From NCBI RefSeq assembly GCF_025950235.1, contig NZ_JAPDDT010000017.1:62001-126000 (forward strand): a stretch of 64,000 nucleotides of DNA. Direction: 5' to 3'. Positions within the stretch are counted from its first letter, which is position 1. Every line of letters begins with the position of its first letter. The notes beneath the pieces are model-generated. The model did not search any database, was not told the DNA's origin, and was given only the letters and a program-made list of their open reading frames with translations. Below, in pieces: positions 1 to 9,000 of this stretch. The stretch comes from Luteolibacter arcticus. GTDB taxonomy: Bacteria > Verrucomicrobiota > Verrucomicrobiia > Verrucomicrobiales > Akkermansiaceae. The translations under genes and the position numbers were made by a program.

Positions 1-948
1 CCGCCCGCCCCTGCGGAGCAACAGCGGATGCAGCGCCTGCGCCGCGACCATTCGGCGGCGAAAGCGGCGGCGCTGCAGCTTGCGGATCTCCGCCATGCAC
101 GCGTCCCACGGCTGGCGTCCACAGCTCCAGCGCTCCAGCGGGTCGAGCGCCAGCGCCGCGGATTGGAAGGCCATGCTCATCCCATTCCCCGTGAAAGGCG
201 GGATCATGCTCTCCGCATCGCCGATCACGCACAGCTCCGGCCCCGCCTGCTGGCGACCGAGTTCAAAGCCCGCCACCGCACAAAAAGATCCTTCATCGAG
301 CGCGGCAGCAGCCATACGGCCGGCCAGTGCTCCATTCCCACCCGCACGCAGGTAGGAATCTAACAAACCACTCCCCTGCCCCGCCATCGCGCGGTCCACG
401 CGAAAGAGCCCGCACACATTCACGCGGCCGTCTTCCACCTGCGCGAGACCCGCATAGCCATTCGCACCCAGATGCATCTCCAGATCCGCCTCCATGGCCA
501 GCCCGTGGTAGTGCGCCTTCAGCCCGATCCACGACCCGCGCCGCGGCAACCGCCCCGCCGCCCAGACCACACCATCCGCTGGCTCCCGGACCTGCCGCGA
601 TCGTTCCACCACCGTTCCGCCCAAATCCATCACCCGCTCCTTCAACCGCAGATCCAGCCGGTGCCGAGAAATCCCCATCGCCGGCTCGGGCAAGACACCC
701 TCATGGATCCGCCTCCCCTCGCGAAACCACACCACGCTCCGCAGTGCCAGCGCATCGGCCAAGGCATCCGCGATCCCGAGCTGCACCAGCGTCGCCCGTT
801 CCACTCCGGAGATGAATTCGCCGCACACCCGGTGCCGCGGATAGCTCCCGGCCTCGTGCACCGTTACCGCGATCCCGCGCAGACGCAGCCCCGCAGCCAG
901 CGAAAGTCCCGCCAATCCTCCGCCCCCAATGGTCACCGTGCCGCTCAA
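1..948 (-). CDS. FAD-dependent oxidoreductase (3' end off left edge)
   Basis: Geranylgeranyl-reductase-like flavoprotein, read by reverse translation of the minus strand. A Rossmann FAD-binding motif, TIGGGGLAGLSLAAG, sits at residues 6-20. A CGEFISG segment follows near residue 42, and the second FAD contact GDAESMIPPFTGNGMSM lies near residue 265. These three landmarks are those of the flavin hydroxylase/GG-reductase superfamily. The start is taken as TTG at 948, which overlaps the TGA of the upstream methyltransferase gene as TTGA; GTG at 936 is the alternative. The tight coupling suggests both act on one substrate. In other bacteria such flavoprotein-methyltransferase pairs often accompany type III polyketide synthases (alkylresorcinol or quinone tailoring); that partner, if present, would lie left of the window and is not seen. 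The reading frame is open to base 1. Confidence 0.8.
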   Translation of the reverse strand, partial: MSGTVTIGGGGLAGLSLAAGLRLRGIAVTVHEAGSYPRHRVCGEFISGVERATLVQLGIADALADALALRSVVWFREGRRIHEGVLPEPAMGISRHRLDLRLKERVMDLGGTVVERSRQVREPADGVVWAAGRLPRRGSWIGLKAHYHGLAMEADLEMHLGANGYAGLAQVEDGRVNVCGLFRVDRAMAGQGSGLLDSYLRAGGNGALAGRMAAAALDEGSFCAVAGFELGRQQAGPELCVIGDAESMIPPFTGNGMSMAFQSAALALDPLERWSCGRQPWDACMAEIRKLQRRRFRRRMVAAQALHPLLLRRGGR

Positions 949-1586
949 GCGCGCGAAGCTAGCACGCGCAAGCCACCGCGCCATGTGGTTTCCTCGCGGA
1001 CCCGCCATTTCGCAGGATCCAGCCCCAGCCGCTCCGGCAGTTCCCCCTCCACGAAGCCCGCACGGATGCTCACGATCATGTCGTGCTTCGTCGCCGGGCC
1101 TACGAATGGCAGGATGAACTGGGCATCCCAGATGGTCCGGTCGACCCGATACGGCTCATTGAAACAGATCACCTCGAACCGCTCCAGATGCGGCCGGAAG
1201 CGCTCCAGCTCGTCATCCTCGAAGTGATGCAGGAAAAGATTCGCCGCCAGCACGCCGCCCTTCACCTCGGCGAGGCTTTCAAACACATCGCGCCGGTCCC
1301 ACACGATCTGCTCCGGCAGCCCCTCCGGCCGCGGTGCCAGATCGCAGGCCGTCAGCGGGATCCCCGGGTCCCGCTTCGCCAGCCGCCTCAGCAGCGTCCC
1401 CTCGCCCGCGCCGATCTCCACCACCCCCTTCGCCAGCGCCGCGGGATACTGCCTCAGGTGACGCGCGATCCAGCGCTCATTGCCCATCAGGAAATTGATC
1501 ACTTTCAGGTCCAAGCGGCTCCGTTTCACGTCCGGATGATCCGGCGGGAGTCGATCAATGATTTCCGGCTCTACAACGCGCTGCAT
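945..1586 (-). CDS. Class I SAM-dependent methyltransferase
   Basis: A 213-residue protein. SAM-binding motif I is VVEIGAGEGTLLRRL near residue 55, followed by LTACDLAPRP (motif II acidic residue) and LAANLFLHHFEDDELE (motif IV region), the pattern of a Rossmann-fold methyltransferase. The start ATG at 1586 is chosen because the longer open frame runs back through the divergent lipoprotein gene. The gene lies 30 bases from that divergent start and overlaps the downstream FAD oxidoreductase by four bases, so the two are probably co-transcribed and translationally coupled. Substrate is unknown; a small aromatic or lipid-quinone acceptor is a guess from the neighbour. Confidence 0.8.
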   Translation of the reverse strand: MQRVVEPEIIDRLPPDHPDVKRSRLDLKVINFLMGNERWIARHLRQYPAALAKGVVEIGAGEGTLLRRLAKRDPGIPLTACDLAPRPEGLPEQIVWDRRDVFESLAEVKGGVLAANLFLHHFEDDELERFRPHLERFEVICFNEPYRVDRTIWDAQFILPFVGPATKHDMIVSIRAGFVEGELPERLGLDPAKWRVREETTWRGGLRVLASRA

Positions 1587-1616
1587 CGCGGTTAGAGCGT
1601 GCCAACCGTCTCTCCG

Positions 1617-2366
1617 ATGCGCAAGCTTCCCGCTATCTTCCATCGGCTCCTCGCCCTCGTCGCCTGCCTGCTGCTCAGCGCCTGCTTCGACATCCGCGAG
1701 GAAGTCTGGATCGAGCGCAATGGCGCCGGCCGCGCCGAACTCCGCTACACCGTCCCCGAGTCCGCCCTGCTGCTCAGCGGCGGGGCGGCCGGCGTGGAGA
1801 AGAAGATCCGCGACCTCATCGCCTCCCAACCCTCGCTCATCCTCGACGGCGTCTCCGTGGAGGTGAGGGACGAGCGCGCCATCGTGGCCGTAAATGTCTC
1901 CACCAAGTCGATGCTTTCGCTGCTCGATCTCAAAAAGAGCGACAGCTTCCAAAACCTGCCCGAGTCCACCGCCAACATCGTCGGCCATTTCGACGTCCGG
2001 CTCCGCTGGCTCGACCTCGACTTCTCGCGCAGCATCCACGTCAGGGAAGCCCTCGGCCTCGCCTCCCTCGCCGTCGGCTCTGAAGACCGCGAGCAGCGCA
2101 GGCTTACCTACATCGTCCACCTGCCGAAAGCGGCCAAGGAGAGCAACGCCACCCTCATCACCGACGGCGGCAAGACGCTCACTTGGGACACCACCCTCGA
2201 CGAAGCGATGAAAAGGCCGCTCGTCACCCGCTTCCGCGCCACCATGCCGATCCCCCGCTACGCTTGGGCGGCGGTGGCCGGTGCGCTCCTCGCGATCGCG
2301 GGAAGCGCCGTTTGGGTAACGAGGAAACTTCGCCGCCTTAGCCGAAGAGGTACATCATCCCCTTGA
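1617..2366 (+). CDS. LppM-like lipoprotein with C-terminal membrane helix
   Basis: A 249-residue protein starting MRKLPAIFHRLLALVACLL with lipobox LSAC (Cys about residue 23), so probably lipid-anchored after export. The body begins EVWIERNGAGRAELRYTVP, which resembles the LppM/DUF3153-type beta-rich domain. A single hydrophobic helix near residues 219-238 (YAWAAVAGALLAIAGSAVWV) and a basic tail end the protein. ATG 1617 is preferred over an in-frame GTG at 1599 because it puts the signal peptide at the N-terminus. Its 3' end overlaps the convergent small membrane protein gene by 29 bases. Function unknown. Confidence 0.75.
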   Translation: MRKLPAIFHRLLALVACLLLSACFDIREEVWIERNGAGRAELRYTVPESALLLSGGAAGVEKKIRDLIASQPSLILDGVSVEVRDERAIVAVNVSTKSMLSLLDLKKSDSFQNLPESTANIVGHFDVRLRWLDLDFSRSIHVREALGLASLAVGSEDREQRRLTYIVHLPKAAKESNATLITDGGKTLTWDTTLDEAMKRPLVTRFRATMPIPRYAWAAVAGALLAIAGSAVWVTRKLRRLSRRGTSSP

Positions 2367-2601
2367 CCACCGCGGCAATGATGCCGATGAGCCCGGCGCC
2401 GATGCCAAAGGTGCTGATCACGCCGCCACGCTTGCCGGGGGCGAGCGAAAGGACCACGCCGATGATCCCGAAGATGATCGCGACGACGGCGAGGATAAGT
2501 CCCAAGGTCGCGCCATTCATGAAGCTGCCGATGGCAGCAAGGATGGCGACGATCGAGGGGAGGCTGAACGATGCCCGTGTTGAAGGAGTGGTTGCATTCA
2601 T
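2338..2601 (-). CDS. Small two-helix membrane protein
   Basis: An 87-residue protein. After a polar N-terminus it has two glycine-rich hydrophobic segments (SIVAILAAIGSFMNGATLGLI onward, and ISTFGIGAGLIGIIAAVVKG) joined by a short APGKRGG loop, the layout of DUF4190-type proteins. The start ATG at 2601 has a GGAGGGG purine run immediately upstream. The frame is open further upstream, but only as antisense to the next gene. It converges on the LppM-like gene with tail overlap. No function can be assigned. Confidence 0.65.
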   Translation of the reverse strand: MNATTPSTRASFSLPSIVAILAAIGSFMNGATLGLILAVVAIIFGIIGVVLSLAPGKRGGVISTFGIGAGLIGIIAAVVKGMMYLFG

Positions 2602-2712
2602 CCCCTCCGCTTTTGCCGTTAGCGTGCCACCTCGGAGAAAGCGTCCACCCCCGGCCACCGGATGCCATTCTTGATCGAAAAGTCCCGGTTTTGCGCGTAG
2701 TTCAGGCCCTCC

Positions 2713-5049
2713 ATGTCTGGTTTGCTCCCCATTTTTCTCCTGATCTGCCTCGCCTGCACATTGCACGGCGCATCGTTCTCCCCTGCTGGCCTTGCAAAAA
2801 TCGACGACACGATCTCGCAAGCGGTCACCGACGCCCGAACCCCCGGCGCGGTCTTCCGGATGGAGCGCGAGGACGCCGTTTACCAAAAGGCCTACGGCGA
2901 TCGCGCCATCGTCCCGCAGCGGGAGCCGATGACCGGGGACACCATCTTCGACGCGGCCTCCCTGACCAAGGTCGTGGCGACCACCTCCGCCGTGATGAAG
3001 CTGGTGGAAGCCGGCAAACTGGACGTGGAAGCCCCGGTTAGCCGCTACCTCCCGGAGTTCCGCGGCAATGGCAAGGAAACCATCACCCTGCGCCAGCTCC
3101 TCACCCACACCTCCGGCCTGCGGGCAGGTCTGCCGCCCCAAGGGGAGGAATGGCATGGCAAGGAGCAGGCGCTGAAGATCGCCTGCGCGGAGCCGCTCCC
3201 CGTGAAACCCGGCACCGCCTATCGCTACAGCGACATCAATTTCATCCTGCTCGCCTTCATCGTCGAGCGGATCGGCGAAAGCACCCTCGACGCCTTCTGC
3301 GCCAGGGAGATCTTCCAGCCGCTAAAGATGAGGGACACCTCTTTCCGCTCGCTGGAACCCGGCGACGTCTCCCGCATCGCGCCGACCACGGTGACGGGCG
3401 GCAATCCCCTGCGCGGCGTGGTCCACGACCCCACCGCGCGCCGCATGGGTGGCGTCGCCGGGCACGCCGGTCTCTTCACGACCGCGGCCGATCTCGGCCG
3501 CTTCGCCCGCATGATGGTGAATGGCGGCGAGCTCGATGGCGTGCGCGTCTTCAAGGCGGAAACCGTCGCCGCAATGACCACGGTCCAATCCCCGCCGGGC
3601 CTGCCACGCCGCGGCTTCGGCTGTGACATCGACTCCCCCTACGCCGGCCCGCGCGGCGATGTCTTTCCCATCGGCAGCTACGGTCACACCGGCTGGACCG
3701 GCACCCGGCTCTGGATCGATCCCTTCTCGAAAACCGCGACCATCTTCCTCTCGAACCGCAATCACCCCAATGAAGAGGGCAACGTCATCGCCCTCCAGCG
3801 CGAACTCGGCACCCTGGCCGCCAAAGCCATCGAGGACTTCGATTTCGCCAGGGTCCAGGGAGCCTTGCCGCCGGACCCATCGCAACCGGCAATCGTCCGG
3901 CGCGTGAAGAAGGACGGCCCGGTGCTCAATGGCATCGATGTCTTGAAGCGCGACAACTTCCGCCAACTCCGCGGCCGCAAGATCGGCTTGATCACGAATC
4001 ACACCGGCATCGATCGCGAACGGAATCCCACGATCGACCTGTTGCACGCCGCCCCGGAGGTAAAGCTGGTTGCCCTCTTCGCCCCCGAGCACGGCATCCG
4101 CGGCGAGCTGGATCACGAGAAGATCGGCGACACCGTGGACGAGAAGACCGGCCTGCCGGTCTACAGCTTGTACGGCGAACGTCGTACTCCCACCGCCGAG
4201 CAGTTGCAGGGCATCGATACCTTGGTCTTCGACATCCAGGACATCGGCTGCCGCTTCTACACCTACATCTCCACCATGGCGAATTGCTTGGAAGCGGCCG
4301 GCAAAGCAAAGCTGCGCTTCATCGTGCTGGACCGCGTCAATCCCATCGGCGCGACCGTCGAGGGGCCGCTGCTGACCGCCGAGCGCAGCTTCGTGGCGGC
4401 GCACGAAATCCCGCTCCGCCACGGCATGACCGTCGGCGAGCTGGCACGACTCATCAATGCCGAGCGCAAGTTCGGCACCGACCTCGGCGTGATCCGCTGC
4501 GAGGGTGGATCCCCGTTGCGCTGGTTCGATGAAACCGGCATGCCATGGCGCGATCCCTCGCCAAACATGCGCAGCGTCACCGCCGCCACGCTCTACCCGG
4601 GCGTCGGCCTGCTGGAATTCTGCAAGGTCAGCGTCGGCCGCGGCACCGGCACCCCGTTCGAACTACTAGGCGCACCGTATATCGACGACCTGAAGCTAGC
4701 CGCCGAGCTGAATAAAGCCGGCTTGAAAGGCGTTCGTTTCGTGCCGGTCCGCTTCACTCCCACCGCCAGCGTCTTCAAGGACGAGGAATGCCGCGGCGTG
4801 CGACTCCTCCTCACCGACCGCGAAACCTTCCGCGCCGCCGACCTGGGCATGCTGCTGGCGACCACCCTCCAGCGCATGCATCCGGATCAGCTTGAGCTCG
4901 GCAAGATGGCGAAGCTGTTAGGCGACGCCGAAACCTTGGAGGCAGTCCGGCGTGGCGACCCATTGGAACAACTCCGCGAAACCCGCGACCGCGGACTCCC
5001 GCTGTTTCTGAAGCGGCGCGAACCCCACTTCCTCTACCAACGGCCCTAG
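2713..5049 (+). CDS. Secreted serine hydrolase fused to NamZ-like DUF1343 domain
   Basis: A 778-residue exported protein with a signal peptide (LLPIFLLICLACTLHGA). Residues about 25-375 are a class C beta-lactamase/penicillin-binding-type hydrolase: SLTK at 83-86 (catalytic Ser and Lys), YSD at 172-174 (the Y-x-N equivalent), and GHTG near 330 (the KTG equivalent). Residues about 405-778 are DUF1343, the NamZ family, with ITNHTGI, LFAPEHGIRGE, VFDIQDIGCRFYTY and the PNMRS region. NamZ enzymes are exo-beta-N-acetylmuramidases (GH171) acting on peptidoglycan fragments. The fusion would place stem-peptide or ester cleavage and MurNAc release in one periplasmic protein, consistent with wall recycling or use of foreign peptidoglycan. 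The stop overlaps the convergent next gene by four bases. Confidence 0.88.
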   Translation: MSGLLPIFLLICLACTLHGASFSPAGLAKIDDTISQAVTDARTPGAVFRMEREDAVYQKAYGDRAIVPQREPMTGDTIFDAASLTKVVATTSAVMKLVEAGKLDVEAPVSRYLPEFRGNGKETITLRQLLTHTSGLRAGLPPQGEEWHGKEQALKIACAEPLPVKPGTAYRYSDINFILLAFIVERIGESTLDAFCAREIFQPLKMRDTSFRSLEPGDVSRIAPTTVTGGNPLRGVVHDPTARRMGGVAGHAGLFTTAADLGRFARMMVNGGELDGVRVFKAETVAAMTTVQSPPGLPRRGFGCDIDSPYAGPRGDVFPIGSYGHTGWTGTRLWIDPFSKTATIFLSNRNHPNEEGNVIALQRELGTLAAKAIEDFDFARVQGALPPDPSQPAIVRRVKKDGPVLNGIDVLKRDNFRQLRGRKIGLITNHTGIDRERNPTIDLLHAAPEVKLVALFAPEHGIRGELDHEKIGDTVDEKTGLPVYSLYGERRTPTAEQLQGIDTLVFDIQDIGCRFYTYISTMANCLEAAGKAKLRFIVLDRVNPIGATVEGPLLTAERSFVAAHEIPLRHGMTVGELARLINAERKFGTDLGVIRCEGGSPLRWFDETGMPWRDPSPNMRSVTAATLYPGVGLLEFCKVSVGRGTGTPFELLGAPYIDDLKLAAELNKAGLKGVRFVPVRFTPTASVFKDEECRGVRLLLTDRETFRAADLGMLLATTLQRMHPDQLELGKMAKLLGDAETLEAVRRGDPLEQLRETRDRGLPLFLKRREPHFLYQRP

Positions 5050-5855
5050 CGGGGAACTTCCTCCGGAAACAGGAAGCCAATCCTCGTCGCGATCTCCCGG
5101 GCCTCCGGCGAGGCGCTCATCCAGCGAACCAACGCCAGCACCTCCGCACGCGCATCTTTACGATGGTAGTAGTAGGCGGGCCGCAGCAAGGGATAGCGCC
5201 TCACCTCATTCCCCAGGGGATCGACGCCGTCGATCTTGATGACTGCCAGCCCGTTCTGGCGGGCAAAGAGCGGACTCAGGTAGGTGATCCCGTTCGGATC
5301 CTTCACCACCATCATGCCGGGCGATTCGCCGCCTGGAAGCTTGAGCGCGCCCTTGGCATACGGGCGGCCACTCATCGCTGCGAGTTGGAAGTCCCGGTAA
5401 GTTGACGAAGCGGTGTTGCGCGCGTAAAGGGACACCGGCGCATCGAGGCCTCCCACCGCTTTCCAATTGGCATGGTCACCCGCGAAAAGCCCCTCCAACT
5501 GCGCGAGAGAAAGGTCTCCCACCGGATTCTCTTCATTGACCACGAGCACGGTTACGGCGGTGACGGCATCCACACGCTTGAGAACGATGCCAGCCTTCTC
5601 GAATGGCTCCACGCGTTTCCCATCGAGCGCCTTGGAGGCCATCAAGATATCCGTCTTTCCCGCCAGGAAGTCGGGTAGCGCTCCGAAACTCCCCTCGGCA
5701 GCAATTTCGAAACGCATTTCGGGATGCTGCTTCACGTACTCCTCACAAAACATCGGCACGAGCTTGGCCCCCAGCAAGTCGGATCCGCCGAGCCGGATGT
5801 TGTCGGCGCGGATCTGCGACACGCCCAGAATGGCCAGTGCGAGGAGGACCGTCAC
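5046..5855 (-). CDS. Phosphate-binding-like periplasmic protein (PBP_like_2)
   Basis: A 269-residue exported substrate-binding protein of the PstS-like fold. It has a short signal peptide (MTVLLALAILGVSQIRA) from a GTG start; an in-frame TAG seven codons upstream makes this the first possible start. LGGSDLLGAKLVPMF, LAGKTDILMASKAL and NEENPVGDLSLAQLEGLFAG are the family landmarks, the last being the segment before the canonical GxxxxW (here DHANWKAVGG). No pstC/A/B genes are nearby, so it may be a sensor, a phosphate scavenger, or a partner of another system such as MotA/ExbB-type complexes. Confidence 0.75.
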   Translation of the reverse strand: MTVLLALAILGVSQIRADNIRLGGSDLLGAKLVPMFCEEYVKQHPEMRFEIAAEGSFGALPDFLAGKTDILMASKALDGKRVEPFEKAGIVLKRVDAVTAVTVLVVNEENPVGDLSLAQLEGLFAGDHANWKAVGGLDAPVSLYARNTASSTYRDFQLAAMSGRPYAKGALKLPGGESPGMMVVKDPNGITYLSPLFARQNGLAVIKIDGVDPLGNEVRRYPLLRPAYYYHRKDARAEVLALVRWMSASPEAREIATRIGFLFPEEVPR

Positions 5856-6037
5856 GCTCGTTGCATGAAGCGGCTACCCGGCGACGGATCAAGCATTCCA
5901 CCGTGACCAATCCGTCAATCGCAACTCTCCATTTGCTCTATCTACGCTGACTTTCAGGTCTCCCGAACTGATAGAGCGTCCTTGCGCCTGTGGCAAATCC
6001 GTCACATGCTGCTAAGGTTCGTTCCCCCACCCCCCGA

Positions 6038-9000
6038 ATGCCCCCCCTGCGTCACTATGCCCTGACGCTGCTCGCCAGTCTCGCTTTAGCAATCTGGTGC
6101 CGCGGCGATGTCGTGATCAGCGAATTCCAGTCCTCGAACGGAGCCACCCTGCTCGATGAGGACGGCGATCCTTCCGACTGGGTCGAACTCTACAACCGCG
6201 GAAGTTCGTCCGTGAATCTCACCGGTTGGGGCCTCTCCGATCGCACCGACGATCCCTTCAAGTGGGTCTTCCCCGCCGTGCAAATCGCCGCCGGTCAGCG
6301 ACTCGTCATCTGGTGCTCCGCAAAGGATCGCACCGGCGCGGCCACCGTCATCGCCGATTCGCCGGACGATATCCCCGGCCTCGTGCTGTGGCTGAAAGCC
6401 GAGGGCCAATCCTACACTGATGGCCAGTCGGCGACCACATGGACCGACACCAGCGGCCGCACCAATCACGGCACCGCTCCCTCCTCCTCGAATCGCCCGG
6501 TTTTCAAAACCAACCGCATCAACGGCAAGCCAGCCTTCCAGTTCTCCCGCTCGCAGTCACAGGAGTTCCGCCTGCCCACTTCCGGCTTCAAGGGCATGAC
6601 CAGCCTGAACAACTACTCCCTGTTCGCGGTGTCGAAGTGGTCCGGCTCCGGCGTCCCATCGGGCATCTTCGGCGCATGGAACACCAGCGACCCCACCACC
6701 GAGACCCACCTCGAAGTCGGCACCCTCGGCGCGGTGAGCTTCCGCACGGCCGCGATGAACCAGATCGAAGCCGAGGCCGCATCCACCAATGACGAGTGGG
6801 CCGTCCTCTCCGCGACCGTGGCCGGCACCCAGGATTCGCCGATGGCCCGGCTCTACAAGAATGGCCAGATGGTCGGTTCGCGCGGGCAAGGTCCGGGCCC
6901 CGTGCCGCTTTCGAGCCTCTCGCAAATGGCCGTCGGCAGCTCTTATTCCACAGGCCGGAACTTCAGCGGCGATATCGCGGAGCTGCTGCTCTACGACCGG
7001 CCGCTCAATGCGCCCGAACTCGCCTTCCTCGATGTCCACCTCGGCAGCCGCTATGCGCTTCCCGGTGGCACCCTGCCGACCGGGCCCAAGATCCACACCA
7101 ATTTCAGCATCGACTCCGATGGTGAGTCGCTCGTCCTCACCCGCCCCACCGGAACTACGGAAGATCTAGTACCAGCGGCGATCATGCCGCAGGACGCGAG
7201 CCACGGCCGCAGCCCGGAAAGCGGCAATACCTGGAAGTGGTTCGCCAGCCCCACGCCCGGCCAACCGAATGCAGCACTCTCCTACGGTCCGCCGCTGGTG
7301 AAGCCGGTGCTGTCCGCACCGCGCGGCTTCAAGACCTCCACCTTCTCGCTTGGCATCACCCATCCCGAGTCCGGAGTGACCCTCCGCTACACCCTCGATG
7401 GCAGCGAGCCGTCGCTGACCAATGGCAGCACCTACAGCTCGCCCATTTCGATCAACAAGACCCGCGTCGTCCGCGCCGCAGCCTTCAAGAGCACCGCCCT
7501 GCCGAGCCGTGCCATCGCCACGAATTCCTACATTTTCCTCAATGACGTCGTGACCCAGACGTCGCGCCCCACCGGCTACCCGGCGAATTGGGGCGAGTTC
7601 ACGCAGACCAGTTACTCCATCAGCCCGAACGTGGCCGCGCTTTCCGGCTACAGCACCACCATGAAGGCTGCCCTAGCGGGCCTGCCTTCCCTGTCCATTT
7701 CCCTCGCCCCCGATGACATGTTCGGCGAGGAGGGCATCTATACCGACTCCACCCAGCACGGGCTGGAGGAGGTCGTCTCCGCCGAGTGGCTCACCGGGGA
7801 CAATTCCTTCGACACCCAGATCGATGCCGGCCTGCGCGTCCACGGCGGGGCCAGCCGCTACCACACGAAGTCACCGAAGAAAGCCTTCCGCCTCGCCTTC
7901 CGCGGCGAGTATGGCGAGGGCCGCCTGCGGGTGCCAATCTTCAGCAATGAGGGCACGCCGCTGGCGGACTTCAATGGCCTGATCCTGCGCGCGAATTTCA
8001 ACAACTCGTGGATCTCGCTGACCTCATCGGAGCGCGATCGCGCGCTCGCCTTCCAGGACCAGTGGATGCGCGACACCCAGCTCGCCATGCACGGCATGGG
8101 CTCGCGTGGCAATCTCGTCCACCTCTACATCAATGGCATCTACTGGGGCATCTACAATCCCTGCGAGCGGCCCGATGCGGAGTTCTCCGCCAGCTACTTC
8201 GGCGGCGATCCCGAGGACTACGATGCGATGAATCACGACGGCGTGGTGGACGGCGACAACATCGCTTGGAACACCATGCGGGACCTCGCCCGCGCCGGCA
8301 TCACCACCCCGGCCCAATACACCGCCATCAAGCAGTACCTCGATGTCGACCAGTACATCGATTACATGCTGCTGAACTTCTACGGCTCGAACCAGGACTG
8401 GCCGGACAACAACTGGACCGCCACCCGCCTGCGCTCCGAAGGCGCGGGCTACCGCTTCTTTGTCTGGGATGCGGAGATGACCCTGCATAGCCCCACCTCC
8501 AACCGCACCAACCCGCCTAACAGCGACCTGGCGGAGAACGACAATCCCGGCATGCTCTACACCGCGCTGCGGCAGAATGCCGAGTTCCGCCTGCGCTTCG
8601 CCGACCGCGCCCGTCGCTATCTCTACAATGGCGGCGCGCTCACTCCCGCCGCGCTCTCCGCACGCTTCACTGCCGCCGCAGCCAAGGCCCAGCCCGGCAT
8701 CTTCGCCGAGCAGGCCCGCTGGGGCGCTTATCGCAAGGAGATCCTCGACCTCGACGGCCCCTCACCGCTCTATGCCCTTAATCCCCATTGGCTGGCCGCA
8801 CGCGATTGGTTGCTGGGCACCTACTTCCCGGCCCGCACCACGAACCTGATCAACCAGCTCAAGGCGGTGAGCCTCTATCCGAATGTCGATGCGCCCACCT
8901 TCAGCCAGCACGGCGGCCAGTTGACCGCCGGCCAGACCGTCTCGATCACCGCACCCGCCGGCACGATCTACTGCACGCTCGATGGCACCGACCCGCGCGT

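Noticed and set aside
945..2120. 391-codon version of the methyltransferase
   Set aside because: The first 178 codons are antisense to the LppM-like lipoprotein and have no methyltransferase similarity; ATG 1586 fits the family length.
5935..5977. GCTCTATC / GATAGAGC inverted repeat upstream of the CotH gene
   Set aside because: Only eight bases with a 27-base spacer and seen once, so chance is likely.
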